Shown: positions 13,601-25,760 of the stretch, piece after piece
How positions within the stretch are numbered: the first letter of the stretch is position 1
How the letters are laid out: every line of letters starts with the position of its first letter
Assembly: GCA_029207755.1 (NCBI GenBank)
Contig: JARCOQ010000006.1
Span: forward strand, 22,356,890 to 22,420,889
Direction of reading: 5' to 3'
DNA from: Chamaea fasciata
Taxonomy: Eukaryota; Chordata; Aves; Passeriformes; Sylviidae
Length of the DNA: 64,000 nt
Translations under genes and position numbers: made by a program
The notes under the pieces: model-generated
Database searches by the model: none
What the model was told of the DNA's origin: nothing
Seen by the model: the letters and a program-made list of their open reading frames with translations, nothing else

Positions 13601-14796
13601 CAACTACAAACAACATGACACTGTTACAGAACCCGGCATGATGAGAATGTTAAAGCAAATTTCCAGGATCTTCATAGACACAGGAACAGGAGAGATGGTC
13701 TTTCATGTCATGTAAGGTGCCTCATTGCATGTGTGTAGCTCACAAACACAGCTAAAAAGCCTGGCAAAGATCTGCCCATTTGGTTTGTGTGTTCAGCCCA
13801 GCCACTGCAGGCTCTTTGCTGCTCTCTTTTGCAGACCTGTTAAAGGTGTGCCCTCCTACAGCTACTCTCCAAGTTGCTGGAAGTAGGAGAGAAAATAATT
13901 TTGAGAGGCTATGAATTAGTACTGTCACTTACGAAGTTCAAGGTAAGTGAAGAGGTGGTCTATTTTGCACACTACCAAATCTAACCAGCTAGCTAGGTGA
14001 CTAGAACCATAATGAGCTATCTGTGGTGCCAGAGTAGAAAAACACATTCTCACGCACATCTTTTAGCTGAATGAAGCAGGCTGGATGTCTTCAGTTGCCA
14101 CTAAACAAATGCAAAAGTACAGGCAATTTCCTAATTTGAAAATTAATTGTCTCTGGTATAAAATAAATCTATACTAGAACTGGACTGAGGTGAGTTTGAT
14201 GACAAAAGTGTGTTTTAGGCCCAAGAGATTAGATACCATGAGTTGTTTTTAAAGACTGTGAAGTCCAAACCAGTAATCCATTCAGCTTGTGATACAAAAG
14301 GACAAGTGTGTAAATGATTCTATGAAATTCTTGAGAAACTGTAGTAGATGTTATTACAATATACCACAGTTTCCAAATGCTAAGGGCAACCATTTTTTCC
14401 TATAGTAAGGGAATATGAGTTCAGTATTACATTACCTGCTATGAAAGAAGGAAGCCAATAATAATTATTACCAACCAGAAGATAAGGACTAATACAAAAA
14501 TAAAAGCACAATGACCAAAAAATAGTATGTTCCAAAAAAGAAAAATCTTCTATAATGGATAGATTCTACTGTCTCTATAACATACTGTGAGATGAGAATG
14601 GTAAAATTATCAGGAGCAGTATACAAAAGGCAGAACTACATCTTTCTACTCTGTGCTGGGAACCATCCCAGTCAGTATACAGTCATATAACGTAGTGATG
14701 AATCGTGGAGCCTTCAAGATCTATCAGTCCCCCTGTTTGGCGAAACAACCGAATTCAAGTGCCAAACTTTCATTCATATCTCAAAATCTTGTTATT
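10647..14796. other. AT-rich intergenic or intronic stretch
   Basis: The segment 11,100-12,180 is especially AT-rich and poor in open frames. Apart from the palindromic fossil at 12.6 kb and a small hairpin at 13,925-13,950 I see no feature. Confidence 0.6.
12603..12643. repeat. Palindromic amniote repeat fossil
   Basis: 'ctgccattgactttaatagg' followed by 'agtaagactgg' resembles the widely dispersed amniote repeat built around a near-palindrome of the CCATTGA...TCAATGG type. The surviving piece is only about 40 bp, so the assignment is tentative. Confidence 0.45.
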
Positions 14797-14935
14797 TCAA
14801 AGATTCAAAGGTTATGAATCTGTTGCGATCATCTATTCTGCCCTCCTACATAGCATAGTCCATAGGATTTGCATGAATCCCATTTTAAGCTACAGAACAT
14901 CAACAAGGAATACACCTACTTGTAAGAGTTGAACT
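14797..14935 (-). mobile_element. Ancient CR1 LINE fragment, antisense
   Basis: The plus-strand words 'gatcatctattctgccctcc', 'tacatagcatagtccatagg' and the following 'atttgcatgaatcccatttt' match the antisense 3' region of old amniote CR1 (the form usually reading 'gatcatctagtctgacctcc'). The family also occurs in turtles and crocodilians, so the insertion probably predates birds. Similar sequence may extend to about 15,120. Divergence is high. Confidence 0.65.
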
Positions 14936-15924
14936 ATGAAACTGAGATGTTAGTTTGTGTCAAAGCTTGTTTTAATTCAGCTCCTGGCCATGAGAGTCTC
15001 CTATCTGTCTGCACTGTTCACTACACTACAGCCAGGTCCCTCCTTCTCCCAGTCAAATATGAACATTATGAGGCACATTTTGCCATTTCTCAGGAGTTTC
15101 AACCCTTGCTAATGGAGTAGCACTCTTCCTGTACTGTGAATATCCAGACTGAACAGTCAACACCAGTAATTATTAAACCACTGCTAAGCACGAGACTAAC
15201 TGCAGTGTCTGCATGAGAAAACTAAAGGTGGGTGCAAGTACGGGCGCACATTTGTTCACACTATGTCACAGTTAGTTTCACAGCACATTTTGGGAATATG
15301 TGAAGCAGCCCTCTGTCAGCCAGTGCCTTAGCATGGTTTGAAGGGTAGCATGGGGCAAGTTTCTCAAGTATGGGTGAGGCCACTTCGTGCAGGGAAATCC
15401 AGGTGTATGGAGGCAAGTTGTGCTATTCCAATTGTCCAGAATGACAAAGAACTGAACTGCATTTGTATCTATACTGAGTAGCATAGATACAGATTTTATA
15501 AACTTCTCTAATCAATTTCCTCATATTTTTAAGTTCAAGAGTCACAGAAGTTTGTTTTTCAGTGACCCATACCACCAACTCATGCTCAGACAGTTATTCA
15601 CCCTATTTACCATGTCCCTCTGAACATCACTCTTCCCCAGCCTAGATTTGTCCATGCCATGCATATGACCTAAGATTTTTGTGCTCTCAGCAATGTTCAG
15701 CAATGTTAAAACAAGCAATCAAAGGTCACTTGAATTATCATACTACTGCTTTGACATTTTTTAGTTTCTTCACCACTAATGTCCTCTGAAAATTCCATTT
15801 GCACTAGTTCTGTGTCATCAGAACAATTTCTCAAAAACATTTTGGTATAACAAATCTGTTTAAGGAAGAGGAACTTTCACACTCAATAATAGATTGTGCA
15901 AGTTTCCACCTGTGCAGTCATTGC

Positions 15925-16050
15925 AAACTCAGCTGAACAAGACCCCAAGCAACTTAACCTGCTGACACTAGTACTGCTTTGAGGAAGGGGCTGGACTACA
16001 TGATCTGCAGAGGTACCTTCCAACCCAAATGATTCCGTGGTGATTCTACG
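15925..16050 (+). mobile_element. CR1 LINE, 3' terminal fragment
   Basis: The words 'gggctggactacatgatct', 'gcagaggtaccttccaaccc' and the tail 'gattccgtggtgattct' are the sense 3' end of a CR1 element. The 5' boundary is uncertain. The sequence from 15,540 may belong to the same copy but I cannot align it with confidence. Confidence 0.75.
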
Positions 16051-16099
16051 TTTGCACTCCAAGACCTACCAGCTGGCCAGCTTTCAATCAGTCTAACTC

Positions 16100-16450
16100 A
16101 CACCATGTTAATTTGATATTGCTTGGCATTCTTAACTGCTGTCTCACGTGATCTTAGGTCAAATTTGGTCATTTCCATCATGCTAATCAAACTAATTTGC
16201 CATTCCATTGTAAAAAAAGCGGCAAGTAAGATTTCCAGTATCGATTTATTTTCCATATAGTAATGATGACTGGCGTTGGTTTTTTCTCCTTTATTTTTCT
16301 TTAATTCAGCCCTAATGAGCTCGTCGTTCTTTTGCCTACGGTTCGGAATAGGCCTTATTCTTTGTAGCAAAAATTATTGTGGATTCCCAGCTCTTCCGGA
16401 GTTTCAGGAATCCCTGAACATGCGAGCAACCAGCCGCTCTTCTGAAGGAC
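16100..16450. promoter_or_regulatory. Candidate conserved regulatory element
   Basis: AT-rich flank of the orphan island. An octamer-like ATGCTAAT (16,180-16,187) and a SOX-type CCATTGT (16,205-16,211) stand 17 bp apart, with further TAATTT and ATCGATTTATT words. Several isolated CpGs persist (for example in TCGTCG and GGTTCGG near 16,321-16,345) although the segment is not GC-rich, which suggests either low germline methylation or constraint. A minus-strand frame of 90 codons (16,098-16,370) matches nothing I know. Conservation cannot be tested here. Confidence 0.35.
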
Positions 16451-16539
16451 TCAGCTAACCAGCCTGAATGCAGATATCCGGGGCGGCTTGTTTTTAATGT
16501 TTAACTTCTCCTCCAGTTCCTGACAGCACAGCACTGTTT

Positions 16540-16868
16540 CCCCGCAGCCCCGAATGCTCCCGAGTGAGGCGCTCACGGGGCCGCGCTGTCCCTCGGGGCC
16601 GGGCGGGGCCGGCGCTGCTGCCGCGGGCCGGGGGCACCGCCCGCGCCCGCCCGCGCCCTCCTCCTCCCCGGGAGCAGCCCGGCCCCGGGCCGCTTTGTCC
16701 CCGTCCCCGTCCCCGTCCCCGTCCCCGTCCCTGTCCTCATCCCACCCTGCCCCGCCCCTGCCTCCCCCGGGCGGCCCGGCCTCGCCCAGCCCGGGCTCCC
16801 CCACCCGCGGCGGCGGGCGCAGCCCGGCTTCCTCTCCTGAGGGGCTTCAGCGGGGAAAACAACGCAAC
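16540..16868. promoter_or_regulatory. Orphan CpG island
   Basis: This 330-bp block is dense in CpG and G/C-rich (CCGCGGG, GGGCGG and CCCGCC words) within AT-rich DNA about 40 kb from the main island. It contains a CCCCGT hexamer array. Frames are open on both strands (16,554-16,913 plus; 16,451-16,804 minus) because stops are rare, and they encode only low-complexity Pro/Ser/Gly/Arg. I see neither a TATA box nor a strong donor. It could be an alternative or noncoding-RNA promoter, or a CpG-rich enhancer. Confidence 0.65.
16697..16738. repeat. GTCCCC hexanucleotide microsatellite
   Basis: Five perfect GTCCCC units are followed by the variants GTCCCT and GTCCTC, inside the orphan CpG island. 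The GGGGAC runs on the minus strand are G-quadruplex-prone. It is likely length-polymorphic. Confidence 0.95.
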
Positions 16869-18865
16869 TGGGAGACTGCCTGCTCTTTCTGTAGCCAAAC
16901 CCCTTGTCAGTGAATAGTATGGGGTTCAGAACGACTTAAGGAGACTTGGTGTTAACATGCATATCAAAAAGTCCCATTTGTCATGCATAACCCAAATCTT
17001 CTCTGTTTTGCTGGCAAAACAATGCAAATAAATTCCAGGAATTCTGACTTTTTTTCTTGCCTACTCTGTTTTTGAGTCAACGAGACGCTGGCTTTTGTTC
17101 ACTGTCTCCACAGACTTCCACATGCTTTATATTGTCAGTACCTGTGCCCACCTACAGCATCTGCCAGTATGGACGGACATTCCCAAAAAACATCACACAC
17201 TAACACACTGAAAAAGGACAACTGATATTTCTGTCTTTAGCATTGCAGTAAACAGAAGACAAATCTTTTTAGTGGTTTGGTTGGGGTTTTTTTCTCTGCT
17301 AAATGCCAGTTAATTTTGAAAGAAAGCTTAGTAGCCAGCATTGCATTTTGGTAACTGACCTTAAAAATTAAAATCATCATGCCAATTTCAAGCCTGTGAG
17401 AAAACTTGTAACTATGTCTCACTACCAGCTGTAAAATCTGCTTTACATTTTTCACCATCAATCCTATGGGCTTTCCTGTGGCAATTATGCCTTTTGGTCT
17501 CCAGACAACCAGCGTGTTTTGAATCCCAGTTATCGCACAAAAAAATGAACTGATTTTGTATATCAGTACTCATCTTCTGTCACTCCCTGGAAGAGAAATT
17601 ATACCCAAACCAGTCTTCCCATTCGGATTTTAGTTGGTATTTGGAGTACAAGGCCACCGTCCAGAACACTGCTCTTAGGCTTTCCTGATCATGACAGATG
17701 TTAAAGAGGAAGCCATGGGGAGTTTTCTTTCTCCCCTGCTCTACATACCACCAGAAGTTAGGTGTCCTTAATACCAAGTTCCTTTTGCCTGAGATGTCTT
17801 TCACAAACAGTACTTAAAGACAAATTATGAATCCGTGGAGGATACACATCATTCACAGCCCCTGCAGCCATGCCTCACTCAATAAATCATTGCTTTTGGC
17901 GCTGGGACATCAATCCTCCCCTCCCTAAGAGACAGTGAGATGCCCTACCCTAAATAGCCTATCTCCCATCTCTTTCATTTTCTTTGCCACACCAGAAATC
18001 TTTGGACTGAAATGTAGCCCTTTCGTTTGTGAGGGTTGATTCAGGATTGTCTTCAGAAACAGAAATGCTGAAGTTCCATGAGAAATCATGAGAAATATTT
18101 ATTATATTGTGTGGAACAATACTGACTGGCTAACAATAGCTCTGCTTCTGCCAAATAAAGGTATGTGGGAAGACCAAGAGATTACAGGATGCACGTGGTA
18201 ATCAGCCAACTTCAAGTGAGTAAGTGGCCATATGCACTTATTATCCACGGCCCTATCCTGCAACATCAACTTATCCAGAAGAGTACATCAGGTCTTGTTG
18301 AAATCAGGTTATGTCAATAATAACAATGGTGATATAAATATGGAACAAAAAGGAAGACAAAAACCCTGTCCAAAGGCTTACAAAGGCACAATCCAGGCAT
18401 GGGGATCTGCTTAGATGCGCACAGGAAAGCATGAAAGATAGAGATGAGTCTCCAGAGACAGAAGAGAGCCAGATGGTCCTGTTTCAGGTGGGATCTAGGA
18501 GAACCTCTAACAGTTCCCACCACTTTCAGACACATGCTTTGTGGCTTAGGCAAAACGCTAAGGGATAAATGTGTAATATCTAGGTTTCATTCTCACCCTT
18601 TGGCATGGAGGCACCCAGTGTCTTTTACAAGTTCTTTATTTGCCCCATAGGGAGATAGAGATGCCTGTGCAGCATGGGTGCAAAGACGCTGAACATGACC
18701 TAGGAAATGCCAGGAGAGGGATGGAGTAGTAAGTTAGACTTCTCCTAACGCACTAATGCCTGAGTCCAGGCTGCAAACAGATTCCTTCTTCCAATCAGCA
18801 GCAAGCTAAACAAGGTCAGTGACTGTACACGGAAGGAGGAGGAGGATGTAGTGGCAGAGATGACA

Positions 18866-18996
18866 CCCAGTAGCCCAGTGGCAAAAGAACTCACCCTGGA
18901 GGTGGAAGATTCAGGTTTGGATACCTTTTCTTCTGCCTGACTTAGAACAGGGATTTAACGTCAGGACTTCTGTCCCCTAAACAAGAAAGGCACCCA
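18866..18996 (+). repeat. tRNA-SINE-like / palindromic amniote repeat fossil
   Basis: TAGCCCAGTGG (18,869-18,879) fits the polymerase III A-box pattern and GGTTTGGATAC (18,914-18,924) is a degraded B box, 45 bp apart start to start. The sequence between and after ('aactcaccctggaggtgg', 'ttctgcctgacttagaac', 'agggatttaacg') resembles an old repeat well known from turtle and crocodilian genomes whose two halves are inverted copies. It is not a functional tRNA gene: the boxes are eroded and no cloverleaf forms. Confidence 0.5.
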
Positions 18997-21900
18997 GGCT
19001 CTCAGTATCAATGGCACTACTTTGCACAGAATTTTTATGTGATCCTTTGGCCAGAGAGGAAAAAATCATACTGTCTCATCCTGGTGTGAGATCATGCCCA
19101 GAAAGCACTGATCTGGGATGAACATTCCAGCCCTTATCCAGAGAAGATTTAAGTACTTTATAGAAAGTGAGAGAGCTGAGTTTCACTGCAGAATATCCTC
19201 CACTCTATGGAATTGTGCACTTTTCACAAGAGAACTGGGTTTAAATCCAGAGGGATCAGGATTTAAATTTCTAGCATCTCTGTGTGAGGGTTTGGGGGAT
19301 TTGGTTTTGTTTGGGGGTTTTTTAGTTTTTTCATGTTTTGGGACAGGTGCAATGCAGAAGATGTGGTCTCTCAGATTGCATGACAAGGCGGAGGCACTTG
19401 GAGCTGTGAATTGCCTCAATATGCAAGTATTAGCAGCTCAGAGACATTTAGGAGGAAGGATTGTATGCATGCTGACAGCAAAAATGTAGGTGCATTATAG
19501 CCTTTACTTTTGTCATCATCAGTACCAAAGGGCATCAAATGCCTCTCAAGCTAAGCAGATATTGTGCAGGGGGTTCTGATGATCTCAGGAATATGTTAGC
19601 ATCAGGTTAGCCAGATACCAGCCTAAATATCAGCCTAGTCCTTAGTCTCTGGAGTTCAACTCCACTGTGGTACAACAGTATCACAAAGACAGGGCTCCAG
19701 GCCATATCCACCTCCTATCCATCTGACTCGCCTGCAGAAATACCTTCAGGGCATGTTCTAGGGCAGCCCAGCTCGTTCCCATGGGGATGAACTTTATGTG
19801 CACCCAAAGGCATTGAAGTGCACTCAGGGGCACGCTTATTCCATGCAGTGCATGGCCCTGTGTCTTCGTGAAGCATCTGCCTGGCCTGTTTGCCTGTGCA
19901 AACATATCCTGTGACCTTTTTCAGGTGGATAACAACACCTGAAGAAAGACAGAAATGTCTCTTGCCACAGGTGCAGATGGGACTCGGGAGCTATCTGAGC
20001 TCAGGCCAACTACAAGCAAGTGGAGAACTCAGATGCTTTGCTGTCAGAGGACCACTGCTTCAGCCTACCCTGGTGCCTGTGGCCTGAAGGTGGAGAAGTA
20101 CTCAGCCCAACTGCCTCTGCTTCTCTTGCAGTAGCTGTGATCATCCTCCTACCAGCAGCACTGTGAGGATGACCACAGTAATGTGGGGCCACTGTGGCCA
20201 CAAAAACAGGGTATAGGCAGGAAAGCTGATCTGACAAAGCAAAAGTGGAAAAGTAGAAGCTCTTTCCTGGAAACACTTCTGAGAAGCACAGAATGGAGAA
20301 GGGAGGAAGAAATGAACAATCACATAATTGCCAAATCCTAGCACAGTCAGGTCAGGTCCCAAATAATCATAAGATTACAAAGCAAAATGACATTTTTGTT
20401 CTTTGTATTTTTCATCTGATTTTTTGAGTCCCTAGGGTTCCTACGCAATCTTTTCCCTCATTAGTAGAAACAGGATAAGATTTTACCTTTGTCACTTATC
20501 TCCAGAAAACATTGTTGTAAACAAACTCACCAAACAGAACAAGGATGCCAATTGAAATGCTAAATTTTTGCTAAGAAAATTAAAATTGAAATGTATAGAA
20601 TGGATAATCAATGATATGACTAATTGGTGCCGTCCACAATCTATTCTCCTCCTGTGAAACATAAGGTGACTCGTATTTCTGTGAACTGCAAGTCTGAAAG
20701 AATGGAAAAAGAAACATTTGAGTATTTGCAAACATTGCATTACTTTTTTTATCCATGAGGGTGCTAGTAAGAGAAATGTATTTGAAACAATTCACCAAGT
20801 TTTTTGTCAATGTGTAGGACACACAGATGAGGGTGTTGTGGGAAAATGCAGTTGACATTCATCCTGTCTTCTTCAGCAACATCTGCCACATCCGTGCTGT
20901 TTTCATGTCCCTACATGTTAAAGTGCTGTGCTCTTGACTGGGAGAAGGCCCCACAAATCACATAGCTGAAGCACAGATCTGAGAATTTTTATGAATGTGG
21001 CAATCCAAATGCAATTGACAGCTTACAGGAAGCAAAATAAAGAGTTTTGTGTCTGTATTTACAGTGTGGTGAACAGGTGAGTTTAATATCAGGCATCAAA
21101 TTTATCCAGGTAATAAATCACACCAAAATAAATCAAAGTCTTACTGAGCTGGAAACAGCCTTTTTTCTAACTCATTCTCTTACTTCTTCTCTAACATGGA
21201 GTCTTTGTTCCTATAATGAAACTTCATATCTCTCTACTTACTTTATCAAATTGTCAATCAAGTTTCCCAGTATAATACCATCAGAAATTTAATCCAGTTT
21301 AAAAAAATCAAAAAGGACAGGGTTTTAATAATTAGTTACTGAAATGTCAGCTCAAGTTCCTGCCATTTCAACCAAGACATAGATCCAAACCCTTCTTTCT
21401 TTTTGTGTGGTATCCAATACAGACATACTACAGTATTCCAAAGGAATGGCTCTGCTCTACCTGCATGTGAAATCTTTTGACTTCCTAAACTAAAGGATTG
21501 TGTGGGCAAATGTTTTGGTCCCTTAAAAATACTGAAATAACCAGCTTTTCAAAGAGGCCGAAATTTTACTTTATTGTATTGCTACAAGTCCTCAGCAGCA
21601 TGACAGCTAGGCAGTCTTCCCCCACAGAGAACTGAAAAGAGAGAGAACCAGCAAAGAGATTTATGGATAGAGCACATCAAACCTTTATGTCCTGCAGTAA
21701 AGCTGAGGGCGTGTTGCTGGCAGCATGGCTTTGCATGCATGTGTGCATTTGCAGGGAAATGGAGATGCTTGTATGGGGAGTCAGCGAGGAGCCACACACC
21801 AGCAGGACACCTCCCATCAGGGATGGCTAGCACCTTTGTGTCACCCAGTGCCACCCTCGAGCAGCCCCCTCAGCCCCGCTCAGCCTGGGGCAAGGCAGAG

Positions 21901-22640
21901 CTCATGCACATGTGCCTGCAGGGGAGCATAAGGCTGATACCTACAGCCACTCACCTCAGGGATCCACCAGTGCACACAGTGCCCCTTGTCCTTCACGGCT
22001 GTTTTACCCAGGAGGGTCTTCAACACCTGAAATTGTTATGCATCTGTAGTGCAAGCTTCTTGCAGCATCCTGGGAGACAGTTTCTTCTGCTAGGCAGTGA
22101 CATGCTGGTGGTGCCATCAGTCAGGCCAGCAGGGGAAATATCTAAGAGCTCATCTGTATTCACACCAGCTCAAGTTCACTTCCCTACACCCACGTGTCCC
22201 CTCTGCCTCTAAGAAATCTTTCAGCTGTAGGAAACCACTCCAGGTTGCATTTGCCTCGGCTCTTTCCCAGCTACAGCCCTTCCTGAGCGAACACAAACAT
22301 GACTCAGCTTTTCCTTTGAAACAGAAGAAATTTGGTTCTCTTTGCAGTTCCACTGTGGTGTGGTATGACAGAACATAGATCTGTCTTTCACTTTGTTCAG
22401 AAGATGTGACATCAGTAGCAGTTGTGGATTTAATTGAATTTCAGCTGCAAGAGAATCTTGCAGCTATGTTACGTTTTTTATGTCTCTTTATGTTTCTTTT
22501 CAAAACAACAACTTTAAATAGGCAGAGCATTCTTTAATATCACAGATTGTGGTTGGGTCTGACTTAAGTGCCCATAAAAGAAATTACTACTTGGTGTCCA
22601 AAATGTTCATTTTGGCAGTTAAAAAATGTCTCTTTGACAT

Positions 22641-22677
22641 AGATATATATATGTATGTATATATATGCATGTATATT
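22641..22677. repeat. AT/ATGT microsatellite
   Basis: Alternating ATAT with ATGT and GCAT interruptions, an imperfect dinucleotide/tetranucleotide tract. Confidence 0.9.
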
Positions 22678-24639
22678 GAATAAATGTCATGGTATAATTT
22701 CATCATGAATTGTATAATTAATACTTGAATTTCATAATGAGACTGCGTAATGAATGTCTTGGTACATAAACATATGTCATTATTCAAAATGTCTTTCATG
22801 TACCTACACCAACAGTAAAACTTCTCAGTAATCCTTAGGCAGTACAACCATGACAACATAAAAAGAAGGAAAATATATTTATGAAGGCTGGAGTCTCCTA
22901 ATTTATGTCTCTCTAAAGAAAACCAGCTCTGATAGTCTTCATTTTTAAAAAAACTTAATAATATTCATTATACCTTACACATGTTTCCTATAAGCTATTG
23001 CTTAAGGATTCATATCTGTGCAATATCACTGCCACCTTGGCTTAGCTCCCTCTGCTCTATCTCCCTGGAACTATGTAAGAGGTTTTATTTGCTTTGTTCA
23101 AAACCAGCACCCCTCACTGCTTTGATAAAATTTCCTCTTTGTGTGGGATTGGGTTTTTTTATCACAATTTGGTGATAGGCCTTTAAAAACACCTTGGAGC
23201 AGGAGAAGCAAGGAGCAGCTCACATTGCATGTAGCAATGGACTAAGTGGCACATTACAATAATGAAGAGGGACAGGTAGCTATTAGAAAAAGAGGGTGGA
23301 TAAGCTCAATTCATCTCCCAGCTGCAGCAGTGCCTCACCTGTGGCAGGTGTGGGTGACTGGGCAGCTTCGTGCTCCCAGCCTCCCTGGACAAGACAGGTC
23401 AGCATGTGTGCCAGCTTCTGATTTAGCAGACCCTGGGGTTCCTGGTCCTCTCTCAACCTCTTCAGCCATCCTCCAGAACCAGTCTGGGGTCACATGTACC
23501 ACTTCACCACAGAGACGCAGAACTTGCAATGAAGTCCAGCAGGCGAAAACAGCTTCTGCTCAAACCATTGCACAAAACCCAATCCCCAGCTATCATTAGG
23601 AACAAGTTAACTTTTATCCATCACTGCTTTCCTCATCTGCCTCTTTTCTGCTTAGTCCACTCCCATTCCTGTTTCCGTGGCATGTCTTTTGTGTGTCACT
23701 TAGCTGAACTAAGTGGAATGTAGTATACATGAAACATATATAAAACATTTCCTCTGCTGGAGAATCAACCCCCTCATGGGGGAGGTTGTTTTATTTTCCT
23801 TCTTTGTTGTTCTGGAAGAAGTAAGGGAAAAGAGCTGACTCAATGGTATTTCAAAGATATAGTCCAACTTAATAAAAAATGCATAAAACAAATAAAAATA
23901 AGCAAAAAGGAAATATCCTTCTTTCTACATTCTTTGTAGTACTTCGCTCACAGTATCATGCACAGTATTAGACTGGTGGGGGGCTTTTCCCTGTACAACC
24001 TTGCCATGGCAGGACAAAGCAATGCAACTGCCCTGAGATCAAAGGCCTGAGAAATACAGCCTTTACACTTTAAGCAGTTACTGCTGGTATGAAAAAAAAG
24101 CAGTGTATATGTGGATTTGAAGCATATTAATTCGGATCGCAAACTCCAGAAACCCATCTGCAAAGCACTGATATAGTATAAAGTCACTCTGACAATTCAG
24201 ATAGTACCAAAAATCCCTGATGTTCACTTTGACTGGTACCTGCAGGCTCTATGCCTGACCCATTACACTGCTTGCTGACCCCCTCTAGATTTTCACCAGC
24301 CAGGCCAGCACAGAGAGGCAACAGAAATGTGCTTGGGGTGATTACACAGAAATGTGATCCTGTGCCACACCTGATCTGAATCAAACATGTATTTCTGGGA
24401 GATCCAGTCAAACACAGATCCAATGTTAGTAATCATGGATTTACAACCTGAGAAGTTTCCAGAGAAAAGATTACAGGCCTAGGAAATGGTCACAGATTCA
24501 TGGAAATTGAAGGCAAAGCCAATCAGTATTGCAAATGGCTTCTTCACATAATAAAGCCTTTAAAATCGTGTTCTTTGAGAGGTATCAATTAGGAAAATTT
24601 TAATTTATATAATGCAATTAGGTTGTACTGTTTTTCTGT

Positions 24640-25075
24640 CAGGCACTTTTAAAAATTCATGTCACAGGGAAAAATGCTTTTCAGAAGTCCAACAGTTGGC
24701 TGGAGGAACCAATTCATAGCCCAATTTCTAATTTGGAGGTGTGGGGGAGAGATAATGCTATCAAATTGAAATCTAACTACCATACAATTTAATGGCTGAG
24801 CATCAATCATGCAACTAACATTTCTGCTCACTATTTGCATGCCACAGTAGCCCCTCTAAGATTTTAATTGAGATTAGAGCAGTTTCCTGGTTCGATCTGG
24901 TGCAATTTTCAAACACTAGCGCAGATCTTTGTCGATCTCTGCAAGACGCCTGTGTGTGCCGAGCTCCTACGCTGGCAGTTCAGAGAATCATTCCGACAAC
25001 TTGATAATGCTCTGGGGAGAGATTTTGGAAATGTTTAACTTCAACAGTTAGTGCTTTGTGTCCCAGTTGGTTGGT
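24640..25075. promoter_or_regulatory. Candidate conserved element, homeodomain-rich
   Basis: TAATTG (24,865-24,870) and GATTA (24,872-24,876) are clustered with other AATT/ATTA words. The segment 24,890-24,985 keeps several CpGs (GTTCGATC, TAGCGCAG, GTCGATC, GACGCC, TACGCTGG) outside the island proper. No repeat family is recognisable. The composition is what I expect of a developmental enhancer flanking a small CpG island, but this is inference. Confidence 0.35.
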
Positions 25076-25079
25076 GGGA

Positions 25080-25268
25080 GCTTGTTTGTGCCCGCCGCAG
25101 GCAGAGCCGGTGCGGCGGGGTGTGTGTGTGCCTGTGCGGGTGTGTGCGCCCCAGGGCATTGCACATCCCGTCCCCTCCCTCGGCAGCGGCCCCGCCGGCC
25201 CGCGGCCGCACGGCTCCGCCCTGACCCTCGCACAGGCAGTGGGCAAAAGGCAGCAAACATAGCCCTGG
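25080..25268. promoter_or_regulatory. Small orphan CpG island
   Basis: The segment is GC- and CpG-rich, with words such as GCGGGTGTGTGCGCC, CGGCCCGCGGCCGC and GGCTCCGCCC. A GT-rich run (25,118-25,146) is embedded. Overlapping frames on both strands are low in stops and of no recognisable family. There is no TATA box or convincing donor. It may be a noncoding-RNA promoter or CpG-rich enhancer core. Confidence 0.55.
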
Positions 25269-25449
25269 GGAATCGGGTCAGCAGTCCCTGCGGCAAGGCA
25301 GGACCGACAGCAAAATGCGCCTGGTTGGGCAGCTTGATCGTGATCTGCTGATCCTCTCGAGGCTGCTGGAAATATTCTTGTTTCAGTGCAACACCCTGGC
25401 TGTAGGCTTTGGGGAGACTGCTTGCAGTAATTACAGTCTGTCATAACAT

Positions 25450-25760
25450 GAGTTTATTACAATAGTCGTGTTCTTGTAATAGGGAGGAATGTTTTTACCC
25501 TTATGAAATACACAGATGCTGGAAGATTTATGTGGATAATGCAAACAATAACGCCTTTGCAGATTACAAACCACAGCCAATCTGCATATACTGTACTGAA
25601 GAAATGGCAAGAGCAGTTTATAAAGTCATCTGCCCAAAGCCAAGATTTCAGTAAATTATTTATCTTCAAGGAAGCAACAAACTGTCTTTCAATGATGCTT
25701 CTATTCATTGACAATTACAAGTTATTTGCTGGCACTTTAAAGTTGAGGGAAGGGTAAGGG
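25450..25760. promoter_or_regulatory. Candidate enhancer with RUNX/CCAAT words
   Basis: AACCACAG (RUNX-type, 25,569-25,576) abuts CCAAT (25,577-25,581). An octamer-like ATGCAAAC precedes them and AATTA homeodomain cores follow (25,713-25,717). Frames are open on both strands across the same interval (25,503-25,757 plus; 25,457-25,714 minus), which points to chance or to stop-word depletion rather than to a gene. Confidence 0.3.

Larger units (their letters stand above)
16869..24639. other. Intergenic or intronic, no gene seen
   Basis: Contains the SINE-like fossil at 18.87 kb and the microsatellite at 22.64 kb. Frames of 120-157 codons at 19,118-19,489 and 21,739-22,212 (plus) have no recognisable domain, overlap frames on the other strand, and are not bounded by splice signals that I can support. 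Confidence 0.55.

Noticed and set aside
21739..22212. 157-codon plus-strand frame
   Set aside because: No domain or repeat-protein signature and overlapping frames in other registers; treated as chance.
24886..24900. GGTTCGATC word resembling a tRNA B box
   Set aside because: No A box at the right distance upstream and no cloverleaf-forming flanks.
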